64,000 nt of DNA from JAKOVR01 sp031415655 (GTDB taxonomy: Bacteria > Actinomycetota > Acidimicrobiia > Acidimicrobiales > Acidimicrobilacustridaceae): contig JANOSD010000071.1 in the NCBI GenBank assembly GCA_031415655.1, forward strand, positions 42,273 to 106,272, written 5' to 3'. Position 1 is the first letter of the stretch, and every line of letters begins with the position of its first letter. Shown in pieces: positions 57,386 through 64,000 of the stretch. The notes under the pieces were generated by a model. It searched no databases, had not been told where the DNA came from, and worked only from the letters and a program-made list of their open reading frames with translations. A program made the translations under genes and the position numbers.

Positions 57386-57428
57386 CTCCATTTCAGGTCC
57401 GGTTCAACCGGCCCGTACCCTGGCGATT

Positions 57429-59585
57429 GTGAGCGAGCACAAGAACGACCTGCCGACCCCTCCCGCCGACGTCGCGGCCTGGCGGGCCACCGCCTCGAAG
57501 GAGTTGAAAGGGGCCGACCCCGATTCGCTCGTCTGGCACACCGCCGAGGGGATCGACGTCAAGCCGCTCTACACCGCCGCCGATATCGCCGACCTTCCCT
57601 TCGCCGACACGACACCGGGGCTGCCGCCATTCCAGCGCGGTGTTCGCGCCACCATGTATGCCAACCGTCCTTGGACCATCCGGCAGTACGCGGGATTCTC
57701 CACGGCGGAGGAAAGCAACGCCTTCTACCGCAGGAACCTCGCCGCCGGGCAGATGGGGCTCAGCGTCGCCTTCGACCTCGCCACCCACCGTGGCTACGAC
57801 TCGGACCATCCTCGGGTCACCGGCGATGTGGGCAAGGCCGGCGTGGCCATCGACACCGTCGAGGATATGAAAATCCTCTTCGATGAGATCCCGCTCGACA
57901 AGATGAGCGTCTCGATGACCATGAACGGCGCCGTGATCCCGATTCTTGCCATGTTCATCGTTGCGGGCGAGGAGCAGGGGGCAGCTCGATCGGCGTTGAG
58001 CGGCACCATCCAAAACGATGTCCTCAAAGAGTTCATGGTTCGCAACACCTACATCTACCCGCCCGAACCAAGCATGCGGATCGTGGCCGACATCATCGAG
58101 TTCACCTCGAAGGAGATGCCCCGATTCAATTCGATTTCCATCTCGGGCTATCACATGCAGGAAGCGGGAGCGACCGCCGAACAAGAGTTGGCGTTCACGA
58201 TCGCCGACGGTCTCGAATACGTGCGGTCGGCGTTGGACAAGGGGCTTGACGTCGACGAGTTCGCCGGGCGGCTCAGCTTCTTCTTCGCCATTGGCATGAA
58301 CTTCTTCATGGAGGTGGCCAAACTGCGGGCGGCGCGTTTGCTTTGGCATCGGGTGATGACGCAGTTCGAGCCGAAAAGCCCGGGCTCACTCATGTTGCGA
58401 ACTCATTGCCAAACCAGCGGGGTCAGCCTCACCGAACAGGACCCCTACAACAACGTGGTGCGGACGGCGTTCGAGGCGATGGCGGCGGTGCTCGGAGGCA
58501 CGCAGAGCCTGCACACCAACAGCTTCGACGAAGCCCTTGGCCTGCCCACGGAGTTCTCGGCTCGCGTGAGCCGCAACACCCAGCTCATCCTGGCGGAAGA
58601 GACCGGCGTGACCCATGTGGTCGACCCTCTTGGCGGCAGCTACTACATCGAATCGCTCACCAACGACCTCGCCGAGAAGGCATGGGCCATCATCGAAGAG
58701 GTTGAAGCGCTCGGTGGCATGACCAAAGCCGTGGCCTCGGGCATGCCCAAACTCAGGATCGAAGAGTCGGCCGCTCGCCGGCAGGCTCGAATTGATCGGG
58801 GTGACGAGGTCGTCGTGGGTGTCAACCGCTACCGGGTCGAGGATGCGGAAATGGTTGACGTCTTGTCGATCGACAACACCAAGGTGCGGGACGAACAAAT
58901 CGCCAAGCTGCAAAAGGTTCGAGCCAACCGCGACGAGAAGGCATGCCAAGCAACGCTCGATGCCCTCACCAAGGCCGCCTCCGGCACCGACAACTTGCTC
59001 GGTCTCGCCATCGAAGCGGCCCGCAGTCGGGCGACGTTGGGAGAGATCTCCGACGCGATGGAGGAGGTGTTCGGCCGACACAAGGCAGTGATCCAGTCGA
59101 TTTCTGGCGTGTACGGCGCGGCCTACGCCAACGACGAAACATTCGCCGAACTTCGACAGCAGGTCGATGCGTTCGCTGAATCTGAGGGCCGCCGTCCACG
59201 CATGCTGGTGGCCAAACTCGGCCAGGATGGCCACGACCGAGGCGCCCACATCGTTGCCACCGGGTTCGCCGATATGGGCTTCGACATCGATGTCGGTTCA
59301 CTGTTCCAAACGCCCGCCGAGGCGGCAAGGGATGCGGTCGAAAACGATGTGCACGTCGTCGGAGTTTCCTCCCAGGCGGCCGGCCACCGCACGCTGGTTC
59401 CCGCGCTCATCGACGAGTTGGCCAAGATCGGCGGCAACGACATCGCCGTCATCGTGGGCGGCGTCGTGCCCCCGCAGGACTACGAGTTTCTCTACGACCA
59501 TGGGGTTCGTGGCATCTTCGGACCCGGCACCAACGTGGTGGAGGCGGCACGGCAAGTGCTCCACCTGATCACCAATCCGGGCTGA
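57429..59585 (+). CDS. mutB: methylmalonyl-CoA mutase (catalytic subunit with B12 domain)
   Basis: Isomerises (R)-methylmalonyl-CoA to succinyl-CoA using adenosylcobalamin. The 718 residues have TMYANRPWTIRQYAGFSTAEE at about 75-95, whose tyrosine and RQYAGFS mark methylmalonyl- rather than isobutyryl-CoA mutase. The barrel follows, and the C-terminal cobalamin domain has KLGQDGHDRG (DxHxxG). The GTG at 57429 was chosen; the frame reaches back into the TPR gene. A small MutA subunit gene is not adjacent, so a homodimeric form is likely or MutA is elsewhere. MeaB follows 11 bp later. Accepts product of propionyl-CoA carboxylation and branched-chain breakdown. Confidence 0.95.
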   Translation: MSEHKNDLPTPPADVAAWRATASKELKGADPDSLVWHTAEGIDVKPLYTAADIADLPFADTTPGLPPFQRGVRATMYANRPWTIRQYAGFSTAEESNAFYRRNLAAGQMGLSVAFDLATHRGYDSDHPRVTGDVGKAGVAIDTVEDMKILFDEIPLDKMSVSMTMNGAVIPILAMFIVAGEEQGAARSALSGTIQNDVLKEFMVRNTYIYPPEPSMRIVADIIEFTSKEMPRFNSISISGYHMQEAGATAEQELAFTIADGLEYVRSALDKGLDVDEFAGRLSFFFAIGMNFFMEVAKLRAARLLWHRVMTQFEPKSPGSLMLRTHCQTSGVSLTEQDPYNNVVRTAFEAMAAVLGGTQSLHTNSFDEALGLPTEFSARVSRNTQLILAEETGVTHVVDPLGGSYYIESLTNDLAEKAWAIIEEVEALGGMTKAVASGMPKLRIEESAARRQARIDRGDEVVVGVNRYRVEDAEMVDVLSIDNTKVRDEQIAKLQKVRANRDEKACQATLDALTKAASGTDNLLGLAIEAARSRATLGEISDAMEEVFGRHKAVIQSISGVYGAAYANDETFAELRQQVDAFAESEGRRPRMLVAKLGQDGHDRGAHIVATGFADMGFDIDVGSLFQTPAEAARDAVENDVHVVGVSSQAAGHRTLVPALIDELAKIGGNDIAVIVGGVVPPQDYEFLYDHGVRGIFGPGTNVVEAARQVLHLITNPG

Positions 59586-59596
59586 CCGTCCCCGTC

Positions 59597-60571
59597 GTGC
59601 ACCAGGAACCCATCGCCGTCGCATCCCTCCTCGCCGGCGACCGGCGAGCCCTTGCTCGGGCAATCACTCGGGTGGAGTCCACCCGGGTCGACCATCGGGC
59701 GGAGGCACAAGCACTCATCGATTCGGTGCTTCCCCACACCGGTCACGCCATTCGCATCGGCATCAGTGGCCCTCCCGGTGTCGGCAAGTCCACCTTCATT
59801 GAGTCGTTCGGGCTCCACCTGGTGGGCTTGGGCCACACGCTCGCCGTGCTTGCGGTCGACCCGTCGTCGAGCGTCAACGGTGGATCTATCCTCGGTGACA
59901 AGACCCGCATGGAGCAGCTCAACCGGCATCCTGCCGCCTTCATCCGCGGAACCCCCGGCGGCGGACAACTCGGCGGGGTGGCCCGACGCACTCGCGAAGC
60001 CATGCTCCTGTGCGAAGCCGCCGGCCATGACGTCGTGATCGTGGAGACGATCGGGGTAGGCCAGAGTGAGACCGCCGTCGCCGACCTCGTCGACGCGTTC
60101 GTATTGCTCGTGAGCCCCGGTGGCGGCGACGAGCTACAGGGAATCAAACGAGGCGTGATGGAGTTGGCGGACCTGGTGGTGGTCAACAAAGCGGACAGCG
60201 ATTTGGCGGCACCCGCCGCCCGCACCCGTGCCGACTACGCCAACGCCGTGATGTTGCACCGGCCCCGCTGGTCGGTGTGGCACACCCAAGCCCTTTCGTG
60301 CTCATCGATCTCGGGAGCCGGCATCTCCGATATCTGGCGGCTCATCAACGAGTTTCAAGCCGCGGTCGCCGGGAGCGGCGAACTCGAACACAACCGGCAA
60401 CGTCAGGCCGTGCGGTGGCTTTGGAGCGAGATTGACGACGACCTCGGCGCGGCGTTCCGCGCCCATCCTCGGGTGTCGGCATTGTTGGCGATGACGGAGG
60501 CCGATGTTGCCGCTGGCCGTTGCGCTCCGAGCGCCGCCGCGAAACGACTGCTCGATACCTTTACCGATTGA
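59597..60571 (+). CDS. meaB: methylmalonyl-CoA mutase-associated GTPase MeaB
   Basis: A G3E-family P-loop GTPase that gates cofactor loading and protects the mutase. The 324 residues have GISGPPGVGKSTFIE (Walker A) near 55-69, the family-typical AVDPSSSVNGGSILGDKTRM, the base ETIGVGQSE and VVNKAD for guanine recognition. GTG start at 59597, 11 bp after the mutase stop, in the same operon. The C-terminus overlaps the end of the convergent Pro/Gly/Tyr-tailed membrane gene by about 10 bp. Confidence 0.95.
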   Translation: MHQEPIAVASLLAGDRRALARAITRVESTRVDHRAEAQALIDSVLPHTGHAIRIGISGPPGVGKSTFIESFGLHLVGLGHTLAVLAVDPSSSVNGGSILGDKTRMEQLNRHPAAFIRGTPGGGQLGGVARRTREAMLLCEAAGHDVVIVETIGVGQSETAVADLVDAFVLLVSPGGGDELQGIKRGVMELADLVVVNKADSDLAAPAARTRADYANAVMLHRPRWSVWHTQALSCSSISGAGISDIWRLINEFQAAVAGSGELEHNRQRQAVRWLWSEIDDDLGAAFRAHPRVSALLAMTEADVAAGRCAPSAAAKRLLDTFTD

Positions 60572-61274
60572 CTGGAGGTCCGTACCCCGGCGGAGGCCCG
60601 TACCCCGGCGGAGGTCCATACCCCGGCGGAGGTCCATACCCGGGCGGAGGGGGGCCGTACCCCGTAGGCGGCGCACCGTACCCTGGCGGGGGACCGCCGT
60701 AGCTCGGCGGTGGAGTTTTGGCTTTCGACCGCTTTACGAGCCCGACAATAAGAAGAATGAGGCCCACGACGAACAGGACACCCCCGCCGAGGAACCCCAC
60801 AAGGAAGAGCACCACCGCCGGTCCCAGAGCGGCGTCATACGGTGGGCCAATAGCCACACGGTCCGACGTCGAGAACGACGAGGTAGAGCCGTCGTCGCGT
60901 GAAACGGTGTACGAGCCTGATGTCGGCGCCGTGAAAAACGCCGCTTCGTACCACGTCGTGGATCCAGTAGTGACACTTGCGGAGGTCGATACGCTTCGGG
61001 AGCGGATCGGGACCGCCTGCTGGCTCGGCCCCACAATCGTGATCTCCGGAGTTCCGTAACGGTTGCCGCTATAGACCGAGTGCTCGCCCGCAATCAGTTC
61101 GATCTTCTGCCCGCCCGGAGTGGTGATCCGCGTGAGATTGTCCTCCAGCCCCGCGATCGTCACCACGCCAAATACAATCGCCGTAATTCCGCCGACGATC
61201 GAAACAACAAGCAGCACCACCCCAGACCACAACACCCCCGAGCCAGCCTTCTTCACCTTCTCCGATTTTGCCAT
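60561..61274 (-). CDS. two-helix membrane protein with Pro-Gly-Tyr-rich tail (paralogue 1)
   Basis: 237 residues: a basic N-terminus, a transmembrane segment (about 13-38), an extracytoplasmic Ser/Thr-rich beta domain of about 110 residues (TWYEAAFFTAPTSGSYTVS), a second transmembrane segment (about 152-180), and a cytoplasmic tail of repeated PPPGYG. The tail is encoded by 18-bp DNA repeats. It is of the same length and design as the next gene upstream, so the two are a tandem duplication. Similar tails occur in actinobacterial membrane proteins that bind partner proteins. No function assigned. Confidence 0.72.
   Translation of the reverse strand: MAKSEKVKKAGSGVLWSGVVLLVVSIVGGITAIVFGVVTIAGLEDNLTRITTPGGQKIELIAGEHSVYSGNRYGTPEITIVGPSQQAVPIRSRSVSTSASVTTGSTTWYEAAFFTAPTSGSYTVSRDDGSTSSFSTSDRVAIGPPYDAALGPAVVLFLVGFLGGGVLFVVGLILLIVGLVKRSKAKTPPPSYGGPPPGYGAPPTGYGPPPPGYGPPPGYGPPPGYGPPPGYGPPVNR
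60577..60648 (-). repeat. 18-bp tandem repeats coding the PPGYG tail
   Basis: Four near-exact units of ggtccataccccggcgga (60577, 60595, 60613, 60631), with degenerate copies on to about 60690. They encode Pro-Pro-Gly-Tyr-Gly-Pro in the tail of paralogue 1. Period and composition exclude a CRISPR array: no spacers. Confidence 0.9.
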
Positions 61275-61297
61275 AGACCCAGTGTGTCAGGTTGCGG

Positions 61298-62011
61298 TCA
61301 ACGGCCTGGCCCATACCCCGGAGGCCCATACCCCGGAGGCCCAAACCCCGGAGGCCCGTATCGCGGCGGCGGGTAGGCAGGTGCGGGTTTCGACGAGGAA
61401 CGACGGACGAGGCCGACGATGAACAAGATAAGACCGGCCACGAACCCGAGACCGCCCACCAACACGCCGACCCCCATTGGACCGAGGGAAGAACCGAGCA
61501 CGGCACCGGGGGCGCGCCCGATCGCCACTTCCGGTGCGAATCCGCCCGTCGTCGACGACGGTGCCGTGTTGCCGGGGACGGTGCCGGTTACCTTCACCTC
61601 ATACGACCCGGTTTGTTGGATTGTGAACTCCCACATGTCGGTGTAGGTGGTACCTCCCGAACTGGTGGAGGTACCCGACGATCCGAAGTCCGACGGCATC
61701 AATGCGATCTCCTCGCCGGCGGCGGAAGTGACGGTGACGCGGAGATCGCCCACACGGCTTCGATTGGATGGTCTCACCGGTGTGGTGCCTCGAGAACCCG
61801 ACGGGGGCGCCGAAACGCTGGTGAAGTCGTAAACGGCGTAGCGCCCCGGCTCGAACGGGAGCGTCTGGGTGCTCGGAACCGTGATCCGCCTCATGTTGCC
61901 GAACTCCAGCAAGTTCCCGAACCCAACCCCAACCAAGATCACGGCAACGACGACCGCTACCATGCACGTGGCAACGCCACTCCAGATCAGCCCCCCACCC
62001 TTTCGTTTCAT
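61298..62011 (-). CDS. two-helix membrane protein with Gly-Pro-Tyr-rich tail (paralogue 2)
   Basis: 237 residues with the same order as paralogue 1: N-terminal helix (about 8-32, GGGLIWSGVATCMVAVVVAV), an extracytoplasmic domain (TYTDMWEFTIQQTGSYEVKV is comparable with TWYEAAFFTAPTSGSYTVS in paralogue 1), a second helix (about 178-205) and a tail of GPPGYGPPG repeats. Tail repeats are 15 bp here and 18 bp in the neighbour, so they evolved independently. It overlaps the next gene by 4 bp. Function unknown. Confidence 0.72.
   Translation of the reverse strand: MKRKGGGLIWSGVATCMVAVVVAVILVGVGFGNLLEFGNMRRITVPSTQTLPFEPGRYAVYDFTSVSAPPSGSRGTTPVRPSNRSRVGDLRVTVTSAAGEEIALMPSDFGSSGTSTSSGGTTYTDMWEFTIQQTGSYEVKVTGTVPGNTAPSSTTGGFAPEVAIGRAPGAVLGSSLGPMGVGVLVGGLGFVAGLILFIVGLVRRSSSKPAPAYPPPRYGPPGFGPPGYGPPGYGPGR
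61308..61366 (-). repeat. 15-bp tandem repeats coding the GPPGY tail
   Basis: Units ggcccataccccgga at 61308 and 61323, ggcccaaaccccgga at 61338 and a degenerate copy at 61353. They encode Gly-Pro-Pro-Gly-Tyr/Phe at the end of paralogue 2. Period 15 differs from the 18-bp period of the neighbouring paralogue. Confidence 0.88.
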
Positions 62012-62334
62012 TGCGCCTCAACCTTGCGCAGTCGCAACAACGAGGGAAAACCGATGGCAAATGTTTGGCGCATCCAACGAGAAGCGACCTTCGGCGGCAG
62101 ACCCCGTCGACCGGCCATCCGTCGCGCCAACGAGGCTTCGAGCACGTGAACACCAACGGTGCCCACCACCAGGGCACGAAGCTGCTTCTGTTCTGGCAAC
62201 GGGCCGATCTCCCGGGCGGTGCGATACGCACCGTCGTGCAGAGCCAGCACACTCAACACGGCGATACCGCCATCGAGTAGGACGAACCACCGCAGTGATG
62301 GGCGCGAGAACGTGGGCTTGGAGGAGTCAGACAT
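62008..62334 (-). CDS. small membrane protein of unknown function
   Basis: 108 residues from the ATG at 62334. Two hydrophobic segments (about 16-34 with LRWFVLLDGGIAVLSVLAL, and 53-70 with LRALVVGTVGVHVLEASLA) and a basic C-terminus (RRMAGRRG, LLRLRKVEAQ). Its start overlaps the end of the glycosyltransferase gene by 8 bp, and its stop overlaps the paralogue-2 gene by 4 bp. The four genes from the glycosyltransferase down are thus one compact operon. Not recognised as a family with confidence. Confidence 0.65.
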   Translation of the reverse strand: MSDSSKPTFSRPSLRWFVLLDGGIAVLSVLALHDGAYRTAREIGPLPEQKQLRALVVGTVGVHVLEASLARRMAGRRGLPPKVASRWMRQTFAIGFPSLLRLRKVEAQ

Positions 62335-63937
62335 GTTCGGACCTTTCAGAAGCATCAAGGGAGTGGGCCATATCGTCCACGAGATCGTGGAGGCGGGTAG
62401 AGAATGCCGGGACGCCGTAGTCGATCGCCCGTACCTCGGCAGACAGACTCATCGATGCCAACCGTTCAGGGTCCAACGCAAGGTCCTCGGTGAAGCACAC
62501 CAGCTGCACGAGGGGTTCCCAGTTGAGCCCGCTCACCCCGTGTTCCACCACTTCCTCCTGACCAGCGGCCAGGATCACCACCGGTACCGCACCGGCCGAC
62601 ATGGCCTCCACCGTGGTGATGCCGAAGTGCTCGAATCGGTCGGGTTGCGTTTCGGGGTCTTCGCCAAGGCCCGTCGCGTGCCAGTAGATGCTGGCCCGCC
62701 CGTAGAGATCACGTACCGCCGATCCTGGCGCGTCGACATGAATTTCGACTGGCAAACCTTTCGCTTCCTTGCGCACCTTGTCGAGGTACGGACGGTCGGC
62801 TTCCGAACAACCGCCCACGAGGTGCAGCGTCCACCCATCCATCTTTCCTCGCCATTGCAGCGCCCGCATGGCACGAACCATGTCGAGCTGCTTCTTGCAG
62901 TGACCGTGTTTGGGCTCGAAGAACCGACCGACATTCAGGATGATCCTCTCTTTGGGACCCCGTTCCTGCAGCGTGACGGGCGGATTCAACACCGTGGTGT
63001 CGAGCCCCCACCATCGCCGAACCCACCGACGGGTGTACTGCGAGTTCGACACCACCCGCGTGTAGGTGTCGAGCCACTCGAACCCCACGGGCCCGGCGGT
63101 GAGCGACGGGTACCGACGTTTAAGGACCGCCCGGGGATCCGTGCCGAGCTGCGCTCCGGCCAACGGGACACCAAGGCGACGGGTATCCGTACCCGTGCCG
63201 GCGTCCGAGGGAACCTGCATCGCACTGTCGATGCGGATACGTATCGGCGCACCACCAGGACGGCCTCGAACCGGCACGTTGACGGCGACGATCGGCCGTT
63301 CGTACCTCGATGCCCAAGGTCGCACCACCAACGACACCGTCGGGACCCCGTCGACGGAGACATTCACCGGCACCGGGCCTCTCGCCGGATCGACGAACCG
63401 ACCGATGAGCAGCCGCACCTCGGCGACTTCTTCTTCCGGGAGACGCACCTCCACCGTGGCTTCTCCCGTGGTCCACTGCACGCGGTGTTTCCCGATCATC
63501 TCTTCAGGGTGAAATCCACGGGCAAGGCTCAGACCATGGCCGCGCTCAATAACCCACGGGCGCAACACCTTCTTGACTCGTGATTTCAACGACGCGGCAT
63601 TGAGCCCCTCGGGTTCGGGGGCGGGCGGCGACGGAAAGTGCACGACATACAGCCCCAGCGGGGCGAGGCACCGGACACCGCTCATATACGACGCGTTGAT
63701 GAACAGGTCGACTTCGCTGCTCGCTTCCTCCACTGCATCGTTGCCCAACGGAAGCACTCGCACCGTCAAGCCGGACAGATCGAGCTGCAACCGTTCGCCG
63801 AGCGCCACCAGATCAATCGGTTCGTGCGCCAGTAGCTCTACCTGATGGTCGCAAGCGAGAACGGCGCCGATTCCGGCGGCGAACTTCTCGCCCCCTCCCA
63901 TGGTGGGCCACCACTGGTCGTACACGGCAACACGCAT
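62327..63937 (-). CDS. GT4-type glycosyltransferase with a beta-rich insertion
   Basis: 536 residues from the ATG at 63937. N-terminal strand MRVAVYDQWWPTMGGGEKFA and the donor domain ERIILNVGRFFEPKHGHCKKQLDMV, then HATGLGEDPETQPDRFEHFGITTVEAMSAGAVPVV, with the EHFG/E pair of the EX7E motif. Between them, at about 175-275, lies a region without GT features, rich in Val/Arg/Pro beta-strand patterns (EATVEVRLPEEEVAEVRLLIG, VPVNVSVDGVPTVSLVV) and likely an inserted beta-sandwich. The extra 120 residues explain the length above the usual 380-420. The start overlaps the stop of a further upstream gene (ATGA). Confidence 0.83.
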   Translation of the reverse strand: MRVAVYDQWWPTMGGGEKFAAGIGAVLACDHQVELLAHEPIDLVALGERLQLDLSGLTVRVLPLGNDAVEEASSEVDLFINASYMSGVRCLAPLGLYVVHFPSPPAPEPEGLNAASLKSRVKKVLRPWVIERGHGLSLARGFHPEEMIGKHRVQWTTGEATVEVRLPEEEVAEVRLLIGRFVDPARGPVPVNVSVDGVPTVSLVVRPWASRYERPIVAVNVPVRGRPGGAPIRIRIDSAMQVPSDAGTGTDTRRLGVPLAGAQLGTDPRAVLKRRYPSLTAGPVGFEWLDTYTRVVSNSQYTRRWVRRWWGLDTTVLNPPVTLQERGPKERIILNVGRFFEPKHGHCKKQLDMVRAMRALQWRGKMDGWTLHLVGGCSEADRPYLDKVRKEAKGLPVEIHVDAPGSAVRDLYGRASIYWHATGLGEDPETQPDRFEHFGITTVEAMSAGAVPVVILAAGQEEVVEHGVSGLNWEPLVQLVCFTEDLALDPERLASMSLSAEVRAIDYGVPAFSTRLHDLVDDMAHSLDASERSEHV

Positions 63938-64000
63938 CAGGCCACGCTCTTCTCGGGGGTCTCCACGGTGCCGACGGTGCGCCAACGCGCCGCCGTGCGG
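63937..64000 (-). CDS. C-terminal end of an upstream gene (runs off right edge)
   Basis: The minus strand from the right edge is open for 20 codons, ending RWRTVGTVETPEKSVA and then TGA at 63937. The stop overlaps the ATG of the glycosyltransferase (ATGA), the same coupling as in the rest of this operon, which supports a real gene. Too short to identify. Confidence 0.45.
   Translation of the reverse strand, partial: RTAARWRTVGTVETPEKSVA

Noticed and set aside
57386..57428. Cobalamin riboswitch before methylmalonyl-CoA mutase
   Set aside because: Only 43 bp separate it from the TPR gene, too short for a B12 riboswitch, and no B12-box-like sequence was seen.
60577..61366. Repeats resembling a CRISPR array
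   Set aside because: Units are contiguous 15-18 bp with no spacers and encode in-frame Pro/Gly/Tyr tails.

Overview
The window is gene-dense, high-GC DNA with many ATGA/GTGA start-stop overlaps and GTG starts. It looks like a chromosome segment of an actinobacterium, and the mix suggests a deep-branching class such as Acidimicrobiia (inference). Conserved landmarks appear in an order recalling the mycobacterial Rv3257c-Rv3285 neighbourhood: phosphomannomutase, DUF3499, fbiA/cofD, fbiB/cofE, a mannose-1-phosphate guanylyltransferase-like enzyme, an LCP protein, a fadE25-like acyl-CoA dehydrogenase, birA and accA3. No rRNA, tRNA, CRISPR array, insertion sequence or prophage was seen. No gap between genes exceeds 300 bases; the largest are about 208 bases (13359-13566) and 149 bases (43601-43749).

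Layout. 1-15.7 kb: phosphomannomutase (cut by the left edge), a GT2 glycosyltransferase with a very large membrane partner, a CPBP protease, DUF3499, FtsH, a thioredoxin-like protein, DUF5719, a GT2-membrane fusion, a GT4 and a GDP-sugar reductase. 15.7-30.3 kb: a nucleotide-sugar and envelope-polysaccharide locus. It holds GDP-mannose 4,6-dehydratase interrupted by an intein, GDP-fucose synthase, UDP-glucose dehydrogenase, UDP-xylose synthase, a guanylyltransferase, several GT4 enzymes (one a double-domain fusion) and an LCP ligase. The F420 genes cofD-cofE sit inside it. 30.3-36.8 kb: acyl-CoA dehydrogenase, pabB-pabC, two small membrane ORFs, birA and the biotin carboxylase/BCCP subunit.

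36.8-52.2 kb is the most unusual part: a RiPP (ribosomally made, post-translationally modified peptide) cluster that I cannot match to any characterised pathway. Two 99-residue precursors share a leader and an invariant C-terminal Met-Cys-Pro-Trp. Around them lie YcaO plus TfuA (thioamide or azoline chemistry), a split LanB (glutamylation and elimination proteins, for Ser/Thr dehydration), a luciferase-like probable F420 enzyme (possible dehydroamino-acid reductase), a DMATS-type aromatic prenyltransferase (possible Trp prenylation), a B12-type radical SAM enzyme, two metallo-beta-lactamase-fold proteins, a divergent P450 and one unknown protein. Three 16-bp tandem repeats and a strong terminator bracket the precursor genes. 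No dedicated transporter or classical leader peptidase is recognisable.

52.2-64 kb: an RDD membrane protein, an LpdA-like flavoprotein, a FetAB-type ABC system, two overlapping TPR-like ORFs that may be one frameshifted gene, methylmalonyl-CoA mutase with its MeaB chaperone, tandem proline/glycine/tyrosine-tailed membrane paralogues and an unusual GT4. Short tandem duplications (6-18 bp) are frequent throughout the window, inside and between genes.
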